From Rubrobacter sp. (GTDB lineage Bacteria; Actinomycetota; Rubrobacteria; Rubrobacterales; Rubrobacteraceae), in NCBI GenBank assembly GCA_020253895.1, contig JADDKG010000276.1, forward strand, positions 1 to 6,594: a stretch of DNA of 6,594 bases, in the 5' to 3' direction. This document shows positions 1-6,042 of this stretch, one piece after another. Both the position numbers and the translations under genes were made by a program. Position 1 is the stretch's first letter. Each line of letters starts with the position of its first letter. Below the pieces are notes generated by a model. The model was not told the origin of the DNA and did not search any database. It saw only the letters and a list, made by a program, of their open reading frames with translations.

Positions 1-711
1 GTGGTGGACGAGCCCATCCCCGGCGGGCAGGTCGTCATCCAGAACACCAGCTCGCCCACCGGGCTCCCCGAGCAGGAGGCGCGGGAGCTCGAGATCGTGC
101 TCCAGACCGGGGCTCTGCCGGTCAACATGCGGGTGCTCTCGGTCGAGACCATCGGGCCAACCCTGGGTACCGAATCGCTCGAGAGCGGTCTCATCGCCGC
201 CCTCGTCGGCTTCGGGCTCGTGCTGCTCTTTCTCATCGCCATCTACCGGGCGCTCGGGGTCGTGGCGGGGCTCGCCCTGCTCATCTACGCCTTTTTGCTG
301 TGGGGGCTCATCGTGGCCATACCCATCACCGTTACCCTGCCCGGGATCGCGGGGATCGTGCTCTCCGTCGGGGTTGCGGCAGACGCGAACATCGTGATCT
401 TCGAGCGGATAAAGGAGGAGGTGCGGCGGGGCAAGACGCCGCGCACCGCGGTGCAGGTGGGCTACCAGAAGGGGTTCCGGGCGATCCTGGACGGCAACAT
501 AACCACCCTGATCACCGCCTTTATCCTCTTCGCCATGGCGAGTGCCCAGGTACGGGGCTTTGCGGTGCTCCTGGCGATCGGTGTGGTGCTCTCCATGTTC
601 ACGGCGGTGGTGGTCACCCGGGCTTTGCTGGGGCTACTCTCCAGCCGGGGCGTACACCTCTCGCCGGCGATGATGGGGGTCTCGAAGAAGAGCCTCGCGG
701 GGGCCCGCTAG
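1..711 (+). CDS. secD: Protein translocase subunit SecD, C-terminal part (5' end outside window)
   Basis: SecD pairs with SecF in the membrane complex that uses the proton gradient to pull exported proteins out of the SecYEG channel. The visible 236 residues cover the end of the large periplasmic/extracellular domain (EPIPGGQ near residue 4, GALPVNMRVLSVETIGPTLG at 37-56) and the C-terminal membrane domain. Hydrophobic segments lie at about 63-82, 86-110, 113-133, 167-182 and 186-212. The family motifs LPGIAGIVLSVGVAADAN (113-130, with the conserved membrane Asp at 128), IFERIKEE (133-140), DGNITTL (164-170) and RGFAVLLAIGVVLSMFTA (185-202) are all present. The GTG at base 1 reads as an internal Val of a domain that should begin well upstream, so the gene is 5'-truncated by the window edge, not broken. 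The stop is TAG at 709-711 and secF starts at 712. One deviation: the usual Gly-rich GTGPxRGF stretch reads ASAQVRGF here. Identification is firm. Confidence 0.96.
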   Translation: MVDEPIPGGQVVIQNTSSPTGLPEQEARELEIVLQTGALPVNMRVLSVETIGPTLGTESLESGLIAALVGFGLVLLFLIAIYRALGVVAGLALLIYAFLLWGLIVAIPITVTLPGIAGIVLSVGVAADANIVIFERIKEEVRRGKTPRTAVQVGYQKGFRAILDGNITTLITAFILFAMASAQVRGFAVLLAIGVVLSMFTAVVVTRALLGLLSSRGVHLSPAMMGVSKKSLAGAR

Positions 712-1602
712 GTGTTCGGGAGGGTGGACTTCGTCCGGGGCTGGAGGGTCTGGTTCGCCATCTCGGGCATCCTGCTCGCGGCGGGCATCCTGGCCATCGC
801 CCTCGGCCGGCTGGAGTTCGGCATAGACTTCAGGGGCGGGGTGCAGTTCACCGCGACCGACGCCTCCCGCCAGCTGAGCGAGGGCGAGCTGCGGGACCGG
901 CTGCCCCCCTCCGTGGCCCAGGATGCCGTGATACAGCGGCTCGGCGAGAGCGGCTACGAGGTGCGCACCCCCGTGCTGGAGCGCCAGCAGACCAACCGGG
1001 TGCAGCAGGCCATGCAGGAGGCGCTCGGGGCCGAGGTCAGCGTCACCAGCGTGAGCCCAAGCTTCGGGGAGCAGGTGCGTGACCAGGCGCTCCAGGCGGT
1101 GGCGGCCTCGCTCCTGATCATCGTCTTCTTCATCACCGTCCGCTACGAGTTCGCCTTCGCTCTGGCGGCCATGGCCGCCCTGGTGCACGACATCCTCATG
1201 ACCGTGGGGTTCTACGCCATCGTGGGCCGGGAGGTCAACCTGGTGACCGTGGTGGCGGTGCTCACGGTGCTCGGCTACTCGCTCTACGACACCGTCATCA
1301 TCTTCGACAGGATCCGGGAGAACTCCCCGAGCGTCGGCTACAACCGGCGGCGCTTCGACGAGGTCATCAACACCTCCATCCGGCAGGTCATCCGGCGCTC
1401 CATCTACACCTCCGTCTCCACCCTCATCCCCATAACGGCGCTCCTGATCTTCGGCCGCTCCACGCTCACCGACTTCGCGTTCGCCCTGCTGGTCGGGATC
1501 ATCGCGGGCACCTACAGCTCCATCTTTATAGCCTCGCCGATCCTCTCGCTGTACAAGGCCTGGCGGGCGGGGAAGCTTGGCTCTGCGGCCCGCACGGCCT
1601 AA
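712..1602 (+). CDS. secF: Protein translocase subunit SecF
   Basis: Second half of the SecDF proton-driven export motor. The 296 residues are a usual length for a stand-alone SecF. Order: TM1 at about 13-32, the signature GIDFRGGVQF (37-46), a small extracytoplasmic domain (about 47-120), then five hydrophobic segments (about 125-143, 146-170, 173-192, 233-248 and 255-280). The motif YSLYDTVIIFDRIREN (189-204) holds Asp193, and Arg229 follows in RQVIRRS. By my hand alignment these match E. coli SecF D213 and R247, residues implicated in proton transport. YSLYDT instead of YSINDT is the form I associate with actinobacteria. The GTG at 712 directly abuts the secD TAG with no spacer and in the same frame. 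The upstream G-run (699-703) is a weak ribosome binding site, so translation is probably coupled to secD. The next GTG, at 724, has purines touching it and is a worse start. Confidence 0.96.
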   Translation: MFGRVDFVRGWRVWFAISGILLAAGILAIALGRLEFGIDFRGGVQFTATDASRQLSEGELRDRLPPSVAQDAVIQRLGESGYEVRTPVLERQQTNRVQQAMQEALGAEVSVTSVSPSFGEQVRDQALQAVAASLLIIVFFITVRYEFAFALAAMAALVHDILMTVGFYAIVGREVNLVTVVAVLTVLGYSLYDTVIIFDRIRENSPSVGYNRRRFDEVINTSIRQVIRRSIYTSVSTLIPITALLIFGRSTLTDFAFALLVGIIAGTYSSIFIASPILSLYKAWRAGKLGSAARTA

Positions 1603-1609
1603 GGTGGCG

Positions 1610-1615
1610 TAATAT
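1610..1615 (+). promoter_or_regulatory. Possible -10 promoter element upstream of the phasin-like gene
   Basis: TAATAT, in a short AT-rich patch (1609-1618) that stands out from the GC-rich surroundings, fits the loose actinobacterial -10 pattern TANNNT. It would place a transcription start near 1622, giving a leader of about 33 bases that includes the strong ribosome binding site at 1638-1646. No recognisable -35 hexamer lies 16-18 bases upstream and there is no TG extension, so this is weak. The gene could equally be read from the sec transcript, since I see no terminator after secF. Confidence 0.3.
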
Positions 1616-1637
1616 CATGTGGCCTGTGGCCCTCACC

Positions 1638-1646
1638 GGAGGAGGT
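1638..1646 (+). promoter_or_regulatory. Strong Shine-Dalgarno that fixes the phasin-like gene start
   Basis: GGAGGAGGT ends 8 bases before the ATG at 1655, an ideal spacing. It decides the start against the in-frame GTG at 1619, which has no purine-rich stretch upstream and would add 12 residues lacking family features. It is the best ribosome binding site in the window. Confidence 0.85.
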
Positions 1647-1654
1647 TTTTGCGT

Positions 1655-2086
1655 ATGCGCGGAACGATCGGCGAGACCCTGGAGCGCCTCATCCTGCTGC
1701 AGATAGGGGCTGCGGCGGCGACCAGGGACAAGGTGGAAGAGATAGTAGAGCGCCTGATCGAGCAGGGGCGCATCGAGCGCGAGGAGGGCAGGACGCTGGT
1801 GGACCAGGGCCTCAGGCGCGCCCGGGAGCGCTCCTCCGGCGCCCGGTCGCTGGTCGACTCCTCGGTGCAGCAGGGGCTCAGGAGCGCGGGGCTCCCCACC
1901 CGGGAGGACTACGAGGATCTACTCTTCCGGGTGGAGCAGCTCGAGCACCGGGTGCGGATGCTCGAGGGCCGGCCCGAGGGCCGCCCGCCTACTCCTCCCT
2001 CGGCCGGCGGTCCCGGCGGGGTAACCGGCCCCGAAACCGAGCCCCGCCCGCCGCATGGGGGGCCCGAGACCCCGCCGGGGCTCTAG
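1655..2086 (+). CDS. Phasin-family-like small coiled-coil protein
   Basis: Small 143-residue protein resembling the phasin-like family annotated as polyhydroxyalkanoate synthesis regulators (COG3937-type). Layout: a helix with a hydrophobic face (1-22, TLERLILLQIGAAAATR), a highly charged amphipathic helix pair (24-60, KVEEIVERLIEQGRIEREEG), a linker, then PTREDYEDLLFRVEQLEHRV (81-100), the short C-terminal coiled coil typical of the family. Residues 107-143 are a Pro/Gly-rich low-complexity tail. There is no signal peptide or membrane segment, so it is probably cytoplasmic and may bind a lipid or polymer surface. Its role is inferred: phasins coat PHA granules, but many proteins with this architecture occur without PHA synthesis genes. 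None are visible here. It lies 52 bases after secF and 30 bases before the UbiB kinase, in the same frame as the latter. I recall such phasin-like genes beside ABC1 kinases in other Gram-positives, which suggests a functional pair. Confidence 0.75.
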   Translation: MRGTIGETLERLILLQIGAAAATRDKVEEIVERLIEQGRIEREEGRTLVDQGLRRARERSSGARSLVDSSVQQGLRSAGLPTREDYEDLLFRVEQLEHRVRMLEGRPEGRPPTPPSAGGPGGVTGPETEPRPPHGGPETPPGL

Positions 2087-2116
2087 CCCGGCCTACCGGC
2101 GCCTGCCGCGGGGGAG

Positions 2117-3766
2117 ATGGGCGGAAGGTCCGGCAACCTGCGGCGGTTCGCCCAGATCGGGCGGGTCCTCGTCCGCCACGGTTTCGGCTTCGTCTTCGAC
2201 GCCCGCAGGGAGCGGCGCGAGGAGCGCGGGCTGCAGGAGGTGCTCGCCCCCAGCTTCGGGGCGCGGCTGCGCCGGGCGCTCGACGACCTCGGGCCCACCT
2301 TCGTGAAGTTCGGCCAGCTCCTCTCCACCCGGTCGGACATCCTGCCCGAGAGCGTGCTCGCCGAGCTCCGGAAGCTGCAGGACACCGTGGCCCCGATGCC
2401 GCCCGGCGTGGCGCAGAGCATCGTCGAGCAGGAGCTCGGGGCCCCGGTGGAGCGGCTCTTCGAGATCTTCGACCCCGAGCCACTGGGGTCGGCCAGCATC
2501 GGGCAGGTGCACCGGGCGGTTCTCAGGGGCGGCGAGGTGGTGGCCATAAAGGTGCAGCGGCCCGAGGCCCGCCCGCGGGTGGAGTCGGACCTGAAGCTCA
2601 TGCGCGAGCTCGCGGACTTCATAGACCGGAGGTTCGGCGAGCGGATCTTCGTGGATGTGCGCGGGCTGGTGGCGGAGTTCGAGGGTGTGATCCGGCGCGA
2701 GCTCGACTATACCGCAGAGGCCGAGAACGCCCGCCGGTTCGGGGCCAACTTCGCGGGGAGCCGGGTGAAGATCCCGGCGGTCTACACGGAGCTCTCCACC
2801 TCCCGGGTGCTCACGCTGGAGTACGTGGAGGGTACCCGCTTCTACGCGATCCGGCCGCTGCTGCTGCGGCCCTCCGAGCGGCGGAGGGTGGCCGAGCTGG
2901 GGGCGGAGGCCATCTTCCGGATGGCCTTTGAGCACGGCTTCTTCCACGGCGACCCCCACCCGGGCAACCTCATCCTTACCCCCGAGGGTGACCTCGCGCT
3001 CCTGGACTTCGGGATGGTGGGCTTCCTGAGCCGGGGGGACATAGACGCCCTGGGGCGGCTGTTCGTCGCGGTTATAGACCGCGACGCGCCCGCTGTGCTC
3101 GTGGGGCTCGAGGAGCTCGGCGTACAGTACGCGCCAGAGGTGCGGGCGGACCTCGTGCAGGACATCGGGGAGTTCCTGCACAAGTACTCCGGGCTCTCGG
3201 TGGGGGAGGTGACCCTCGGTCAGGCTCTCTCCGAGCTCATCTCGCTGGCCAGGCGGTACCGGCTGCGGGTGCCGCCGGTCTTCCCGCTGCTGACCAAGGC
3301 ACTGGTGACCGCGGAGGGGATAGCCCGCTCCATCGACCCGACCCTCAACGTCTACGAGGTGGCCCGGCCCTACGCCCGGCGGCTGCTGGTGGAGCGCTAC
3401 CGGCCGCAGGCCCTTCGGGAGGCGGTGGAGGAGCGGGCGCTGGAGTACGCCCGCTACGCCGAGGACTACCCCGAGCAGGTCCGGCAGCTCCTCTCCGAGC
3501 TGGCCGACGGCGAGCTCGAGGTGCGGCTGCGCCACCGGGGGCTGGACAACCTCGCCGGGGAGGTGGACGTGCTCGCCAACCGGCTCGTCTTCGCGGTGGT
3601 GACCGGGGCGCTGATCGTCGGCTCCTCCGTGCTCGGGGCCTTCGAGCTGGGGGGGCCCGCCGTCCCCTACATCGGGGTGCCGCTCGTGAGCTTCGTGGGC
3701 TTCAGCCTCGCCATCGCGCTCGCCTCGGTGGTGCTCGTCATCATCTTCCGCTCCGGGCGGCTGTGA
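2117..3766 (+). CDS. ABC1/UbiB/AarF-family atypical protein kinase-like ATPase
   Basis: Member of the UbiB/AarF/COQ8 family, which supports isoprenoid quinone biosynthesis or lipid handling at the membrane through ATPase activity rather than classic protein phosphorylation. The 549 residues match the usual 500-560. Motifs in order: KxGQ as KFGQ (64-67), LSTRSDILP (69-77), the nucleotide-loop variant GSASIGQVH (124-132), the VAIK lysine (K145), the ExD motif in RRELDYTAEAEN (193-204, E195 and D197), the catalytic loop HGDPHPGN (277-284) and the DFG metal-binding motif (297-299). Two C-terminal hydrophobic segments (about 487-508 and 518-544) form the membrane anchor, followed by a short basic tail. 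All catalytic motifs are intact, so it should be active. ATG 2117 is the only plausible start, since the frame is closed upstream by the phasin TAG at 2084-2086. Its purine run GGGGAG (2111-2116) touches the ATG, so translation may depend on ribosomes finishing the phasin gene. No ubiquinone or menaquinone genes are visible, so the substrate is open. Confidence 0.92.
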   Translation: MGGRSGNLRRFAQIGRVLVRHGFGFVFDARRERREERGLQEVLAPSFGARLRRALDDLGPTFVKFGQLLSTRSDILPESVLAELRKLQDTVAPMPPGVAQSIVEQELGAPVERLFEIFDPEPLGSASIGQVHRAVLRGGEVVAIKVQRPEARPRVESDLKLMRELADFIDRRFGERIFVDVRGLVAEFEGVIRRELDYTAEAENARRFGANFAGSRVKIPAVYTELSTSRVLTLEYVEGTRFYAIRPLLLRPSERRRVAELGAEAIFRMAFEHGFFHGDPHPGNLILTPEGDLALLDFGMVGFLSRGDIDALGRLFVAVIDRDAPAVLVGLEELGVQYAPEVRADLVQDIGEFLHKYSGLSVGEVTLGQALSELISLARRYRLRVPPVFPLLTKALVTAEGIARSIDPTLNVYEVARPYARRLLVERYRPQALREAVEERALEYARYAEDYPEQVRQLLSELADGELEVRLRHRGLDNLAGEVDVLANRLVFAVVTGALIVGSSVLGAFELGGPAVPYIGVPLVSFVGFSLAIALASVVLVIIFRSGRL

Positions 3767-3787
3767 GCGGGGGCGGGGGAGCCGGAC

Positions 3788-3796
3788 TGTTATAAT
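3788..3796 (+). promoter_or_regulatory. Perfect extended -10 promoter, leaderless-type start for rel
   Basis: TGTTATAAT is an exact TGn-TATAAT extended -10 element in the 37-base gap between the UbiB kinase and rel. The last T of the hexamer is at 3796, which predicts a transcription start at about 3803, essentially on the rel ATG at 3804. The mRNA would therefore be leaderless. No -35 match lies 17 bases upstream (CGGGGG at 3768-3773), which is tolerable for extended -10 promoters. The nearest purine-rich run (3775-3781) lies 22 bases before the ATG, too far for a ribosome binding site and upstream of the predicted start. An AT-only hexamer is very unlikely by chance in this GC-rich gap. Confidence 0.78.
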
Positions 3797-3803
3797 CCCT
3801 CCG

Positions 3804-6032
3804 ATGGAGACCGCAAGGGCACAGGGACGGGTGAGGGGCGTGGTTGGGCCGCCGGCCACCATCTCCTCGCTCCTGGAGAAGGTGCTCGGCTACTGGCCCG
3901 ACGAGCGGGCCGAGGAGCTCATAGCCGAGGCGTACAACCTGGCGCACGCCGCCCACCGGGGGCAGCGGCGCCGGAGCGGGGAGCCCTTTATCCTGCACCC
4001 GCTGGCCACCGCGGACATCCTCGCCGACCTCAGGATGGACCCCACGACCATCGCCGCGGCCCTCCTGCACGACGTGCTGGAGGACACCGGGGTGACCAAG
4101 GAGGAGCTGCGGGAGAAGTTCGGCGAGGAGGTCGCCGAGATCGTCGACGGGGTCACCAAGCTCAAGCGGCTCCCCAGCGGGAACCTGGAGGAGGCCCAGG
4201 CCGAGTCCCTGCGGAAGATGATCGTGGCCATGAGCCGGGACGTGCGGGTGATCATCATCAAGCTCGCCGACCGGCTGCACAACATGCGCACCCTCGAGTA
4301 CCTCAAGCGGGAGACCCAGCTGGAGAAGGCCACCGAGACGCTGGAGATCTACGCCCCCCTGGCCCACCGCCTCGGGATCTACTCCCTCAAGTGGGAGCTG
4401 GAGGACCTGGCCTTCGCCACCCTCCACCCCCGGCGCTACGAGGAGATAAAGCGGCTGGTGGCCGCCCGGCGGGACGAGCGGGAGGCTTTTATCAGCGCGC
4501 GGGCCGCCGAGCTCAAGCGCTACCTCTCCGAGGCCGGTATACGGGCCGAGGTAAAGGGGCGGGTCAAGCACTTCTACTCCATCTACAACAAGATGGTCCG
4601 CCGCAACAAGGAGTTCAACGAGATCTACGACCTGGCGGGCCTCAGGGTCATCGTGGACTCCGTGCGCGACTGCTACGGGGCGCTGGGCGTGATCCACTCG
4701 GTCTGGAAGCCGATCCCCGGGCGCTTCAAGGACTACATCGCGATGCCCAAGTTCAACATGTACCAGTCGCTGCACACCACCGTGATGTCCAACGAGGGCA
4801 AGCTGCTGGAGATCCAGATCCGCACCGAGGAGATGGACCGCACCGCCGAGTACGGCATCGCGGCCCACTGGATGTACAAGGAGGGGGTCGGCGAGAACGG
4901 GCGGGCGGACCGGCTGGACTGGCTGAAGAGCATGATGGAGTGGCAGCAGGAGACCTCGAGCGCGCTGGAGTTCATGGAGGCGCTCAAGAGCGAGCTCGGG
5001 GCCGACGAGGTGTACGTGTTCACGCCCAAGGGGGACGTCATAAGCCTGCCCTCCGGAGCCACCCCGATAGACTTCGCCTACCACGTGCACACCGAGGTCG
5101 GCCATCGCTGCATCGGCGCCAAGGTGAACGGCAGGATCGTCCCGCTGGACTCGGAGCTGGTCTCCGGGGACAGGGTCGAGATCATCACCGGCAAGTCGGC
5201 GAGCCCGAGCCGGGACTGGCTCTCGGTGGTCAAGAGCGGCCGGGCGCGCAACAAGATCCGGCAGTACTTCAACAAGGCCGACCGGGAGGAGAACCTCTCC
5301 TCGTGGCGGGAGAAGGTCATGGAGCTGCTGAAGAAGCGGCACCTGAGCAACGTCCCGCACGAGGTGCTGGAGGAGGTCGCTGCGGCGTCGAACTACCAGA
5401 GCCTCGACGACCTGTTCGCCGCCGTGGGCCAGGGTGCGCTCTCGGCCGAGAACGTGGTGCACCGGGTGGCCGAGCGGGTGGAGCCCGCAGAAGAGGAGCC
5501 CGCGCCGCGCAGCCCGGCGCTCGCCCCGCTGCCGCTCCCGGACGACGGGCGGCCGGACGAGGAGACCGGGGTGCGGGTGGTCGGGGCGAGCGGCATCCTG
5601 ACCCGGCTGGCCCGCTGCTGCACCCCGATGCCCGGCGATGACATCGTGGGCTACGTCTCGCTGGGGCGGGGGGTGGTGGTGCACGCCGCCGGATGCCCGA
5701 ACGCCCGCGCGCTCCGGGAGCGCGACCCGGACCGCTTTGTGGAAGTGGAGTGGGCGGTGGGCGACGGGAAGCTCTTCACGGTGGAGCTCATGGTCGAGGC
5801 TCTGGACAGGATGCACCTCCTGCGGGACATCACCGCGACCATCTCCGACTCGGGGGTGAGCATCCTCTCCGCCCGGGTGGACACCATCGAGGAGCGGACC
5901 GCCCTGAGCAGGTTCGCCTTCCGGGCGGCGAGCGCCCAGCACGTGGAGGGGATCATCCGCAAGGTGCGCGCGATCCCGGACGTCTACGACGTCTACCGGG
6001 TCTCGCGCGACGGCACGCCGATCGAGAGGTAG
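3804..6032 (+). CDS. rel: Bifunctional (p)ppGpp synthetase/hydrolase, long RSH (Rel)
   Basis: Cytoplasmic stringent-response enzyme that makes (p)ppGpp from ATP plus GDP/GTP and also hydrolyses it. The 742 residues are full length. Domains: HD hydrolase (about 35-190) with H65, the HD pair H89-D90, E93-D94 in HDVLEDT, and D156 in DRLHN; these align by a constant offset of 12 with H53, H77, D78, E81-D82 and D144 of the Streptococcus Rel as I recall them, so the hydrolase looks active. Synthetase (about 220-365): KHFYSIYNKM (255-264), YDLAGLRV (275-282), GRFKDYIAMPK (306-316), YQSLHTTV (320-327), EIQIRTEEM (336-344), YGIAAHW (350-356). RFKD at 307-310 is the RxKD form of bifunctional enzymes; synthetase-only RelA has ExDD. 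TGS at about 400-463, helical region to about 560, acidic Pro-rich linker (560-588), zinc-finger domain with C605, C606, H627 and C631, and C-terminal ACT domain (about 657-735). The ATG at 3804 sits on the predicted transcription start. Confidence 0.97.
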   Translation: METARAQGRVRGVVGPPATISSLLEKVLGYWPDERAEELIAEAYNLAHAAHRGQRRRSGEPFILHPLATADILADLRMDPTTIAAALLHDVLEDTGVTKEELREKFGEEVAEIVDGVTKLKRLPSGNLEEAQAESLRKMIVAMSRDVRVIIIKLADRLHNMRTLEYLKRETQLEKATETLEIYAPLAHRLGIYSLKWELEDLAFATLHPRRYEEIKRLVAARRDEREAFISARAAELKRYLSEAGIRAEVKGRVKHFYSIYNKMVRRNKEFNEIYDLAGLRVIVDSVRDCYGALGVIHSVWKPIPGRFKDYIAMPKFNMYQSLHTTVMSNEGKLLEIQIRTEEMDRTAEYGIAAHWMYKEGVGENGRADRLDWLKSMMEWQQETSSALEFMEALKSELGADEVYVFTPKGDVISLPSGATPIDFAYHVHTEVGHRCIGAKVNGRIVPLDSELVSGDRVEIITGKSASPSRDWLSVVKSGRARNKIRQYFNKADREENLSSWREKVMELLKKRHLSNVPHEVLEEVAAASNYQSLDDLFAAVGQGALSAENVVHRVAERVEPAEEEPAPRSPALAPLPLPDDGRPDEETGVRVVGASGILTRLARCCTPMPGDDIVGYVSLGRGVVVHAAGCPNARALRERDPDRFVEVEWAVGDGKLFTVELMVEALDRMHLLRDITATISDSGVSILSARVDTIEERTALSRFAFRAASAQHVEGIIRKVRAIPDVYDVYRVSRDGTPIER

Positions 6033-6039
6033 GGGGGAG
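6032..6039 (+). promoter_or_regulatory. Shine-Dalgarno for the MBL hydrolase gene, overlapping the rel stop
   Basis: GGGGGGAG begins on the last base of the rel TAG and ends 3 bases before the TTG at 6043. The spacing is short, but this is the only purine-rich run in the 10-base gap, and no ATG or GTG lies near it in frame. It supports the TTG start and coupling to rel translation. Confidence 0.5.
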
Positions 6040-6042
6040 CGC

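Noticed and set aside
1603..1637. Possible hairpin after secF (GGCC-TGT-GGCC at 1621-1631, GGTG/CACC flanks)
   Set aside because: The stem is only 4 bp and no T-run follows directly. The T5 at 1646-1650 comes after the ribosome binding site, so this is not a convincing terminator.
1619..1654. Earlier GTG start for the phasin-like gene
   Set aside because: It has no ribosome binding site, while the ATG at 1655 has GGAGGAGGT at ideal spacing. The 12 extra residues lack family resemblance.
3752..3786. TCCGG/CCGGA inverted repeat and two G5 runs between the UbiB stop and the rel promoter
   Set aside because: A 5-bp stem with a 25-base loop and no T-run does not make a terminator. Two G5 runs fall short of the four needed for a standard G-quadruplex.
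2093..3862. A 589-codon open frame on the minus strand across the UbiB kinase
   Set aside because: Same composition artefact; every conserved kinase motif lies on the + strand in this interval.
4391..5641. A 416-codon + strand open frame inside rel in another frame
   Set aside because: It lies wholly within the conserved rel frame and reads as low-complexity Gly/Arg/Ala sequence with no recognisable motif.
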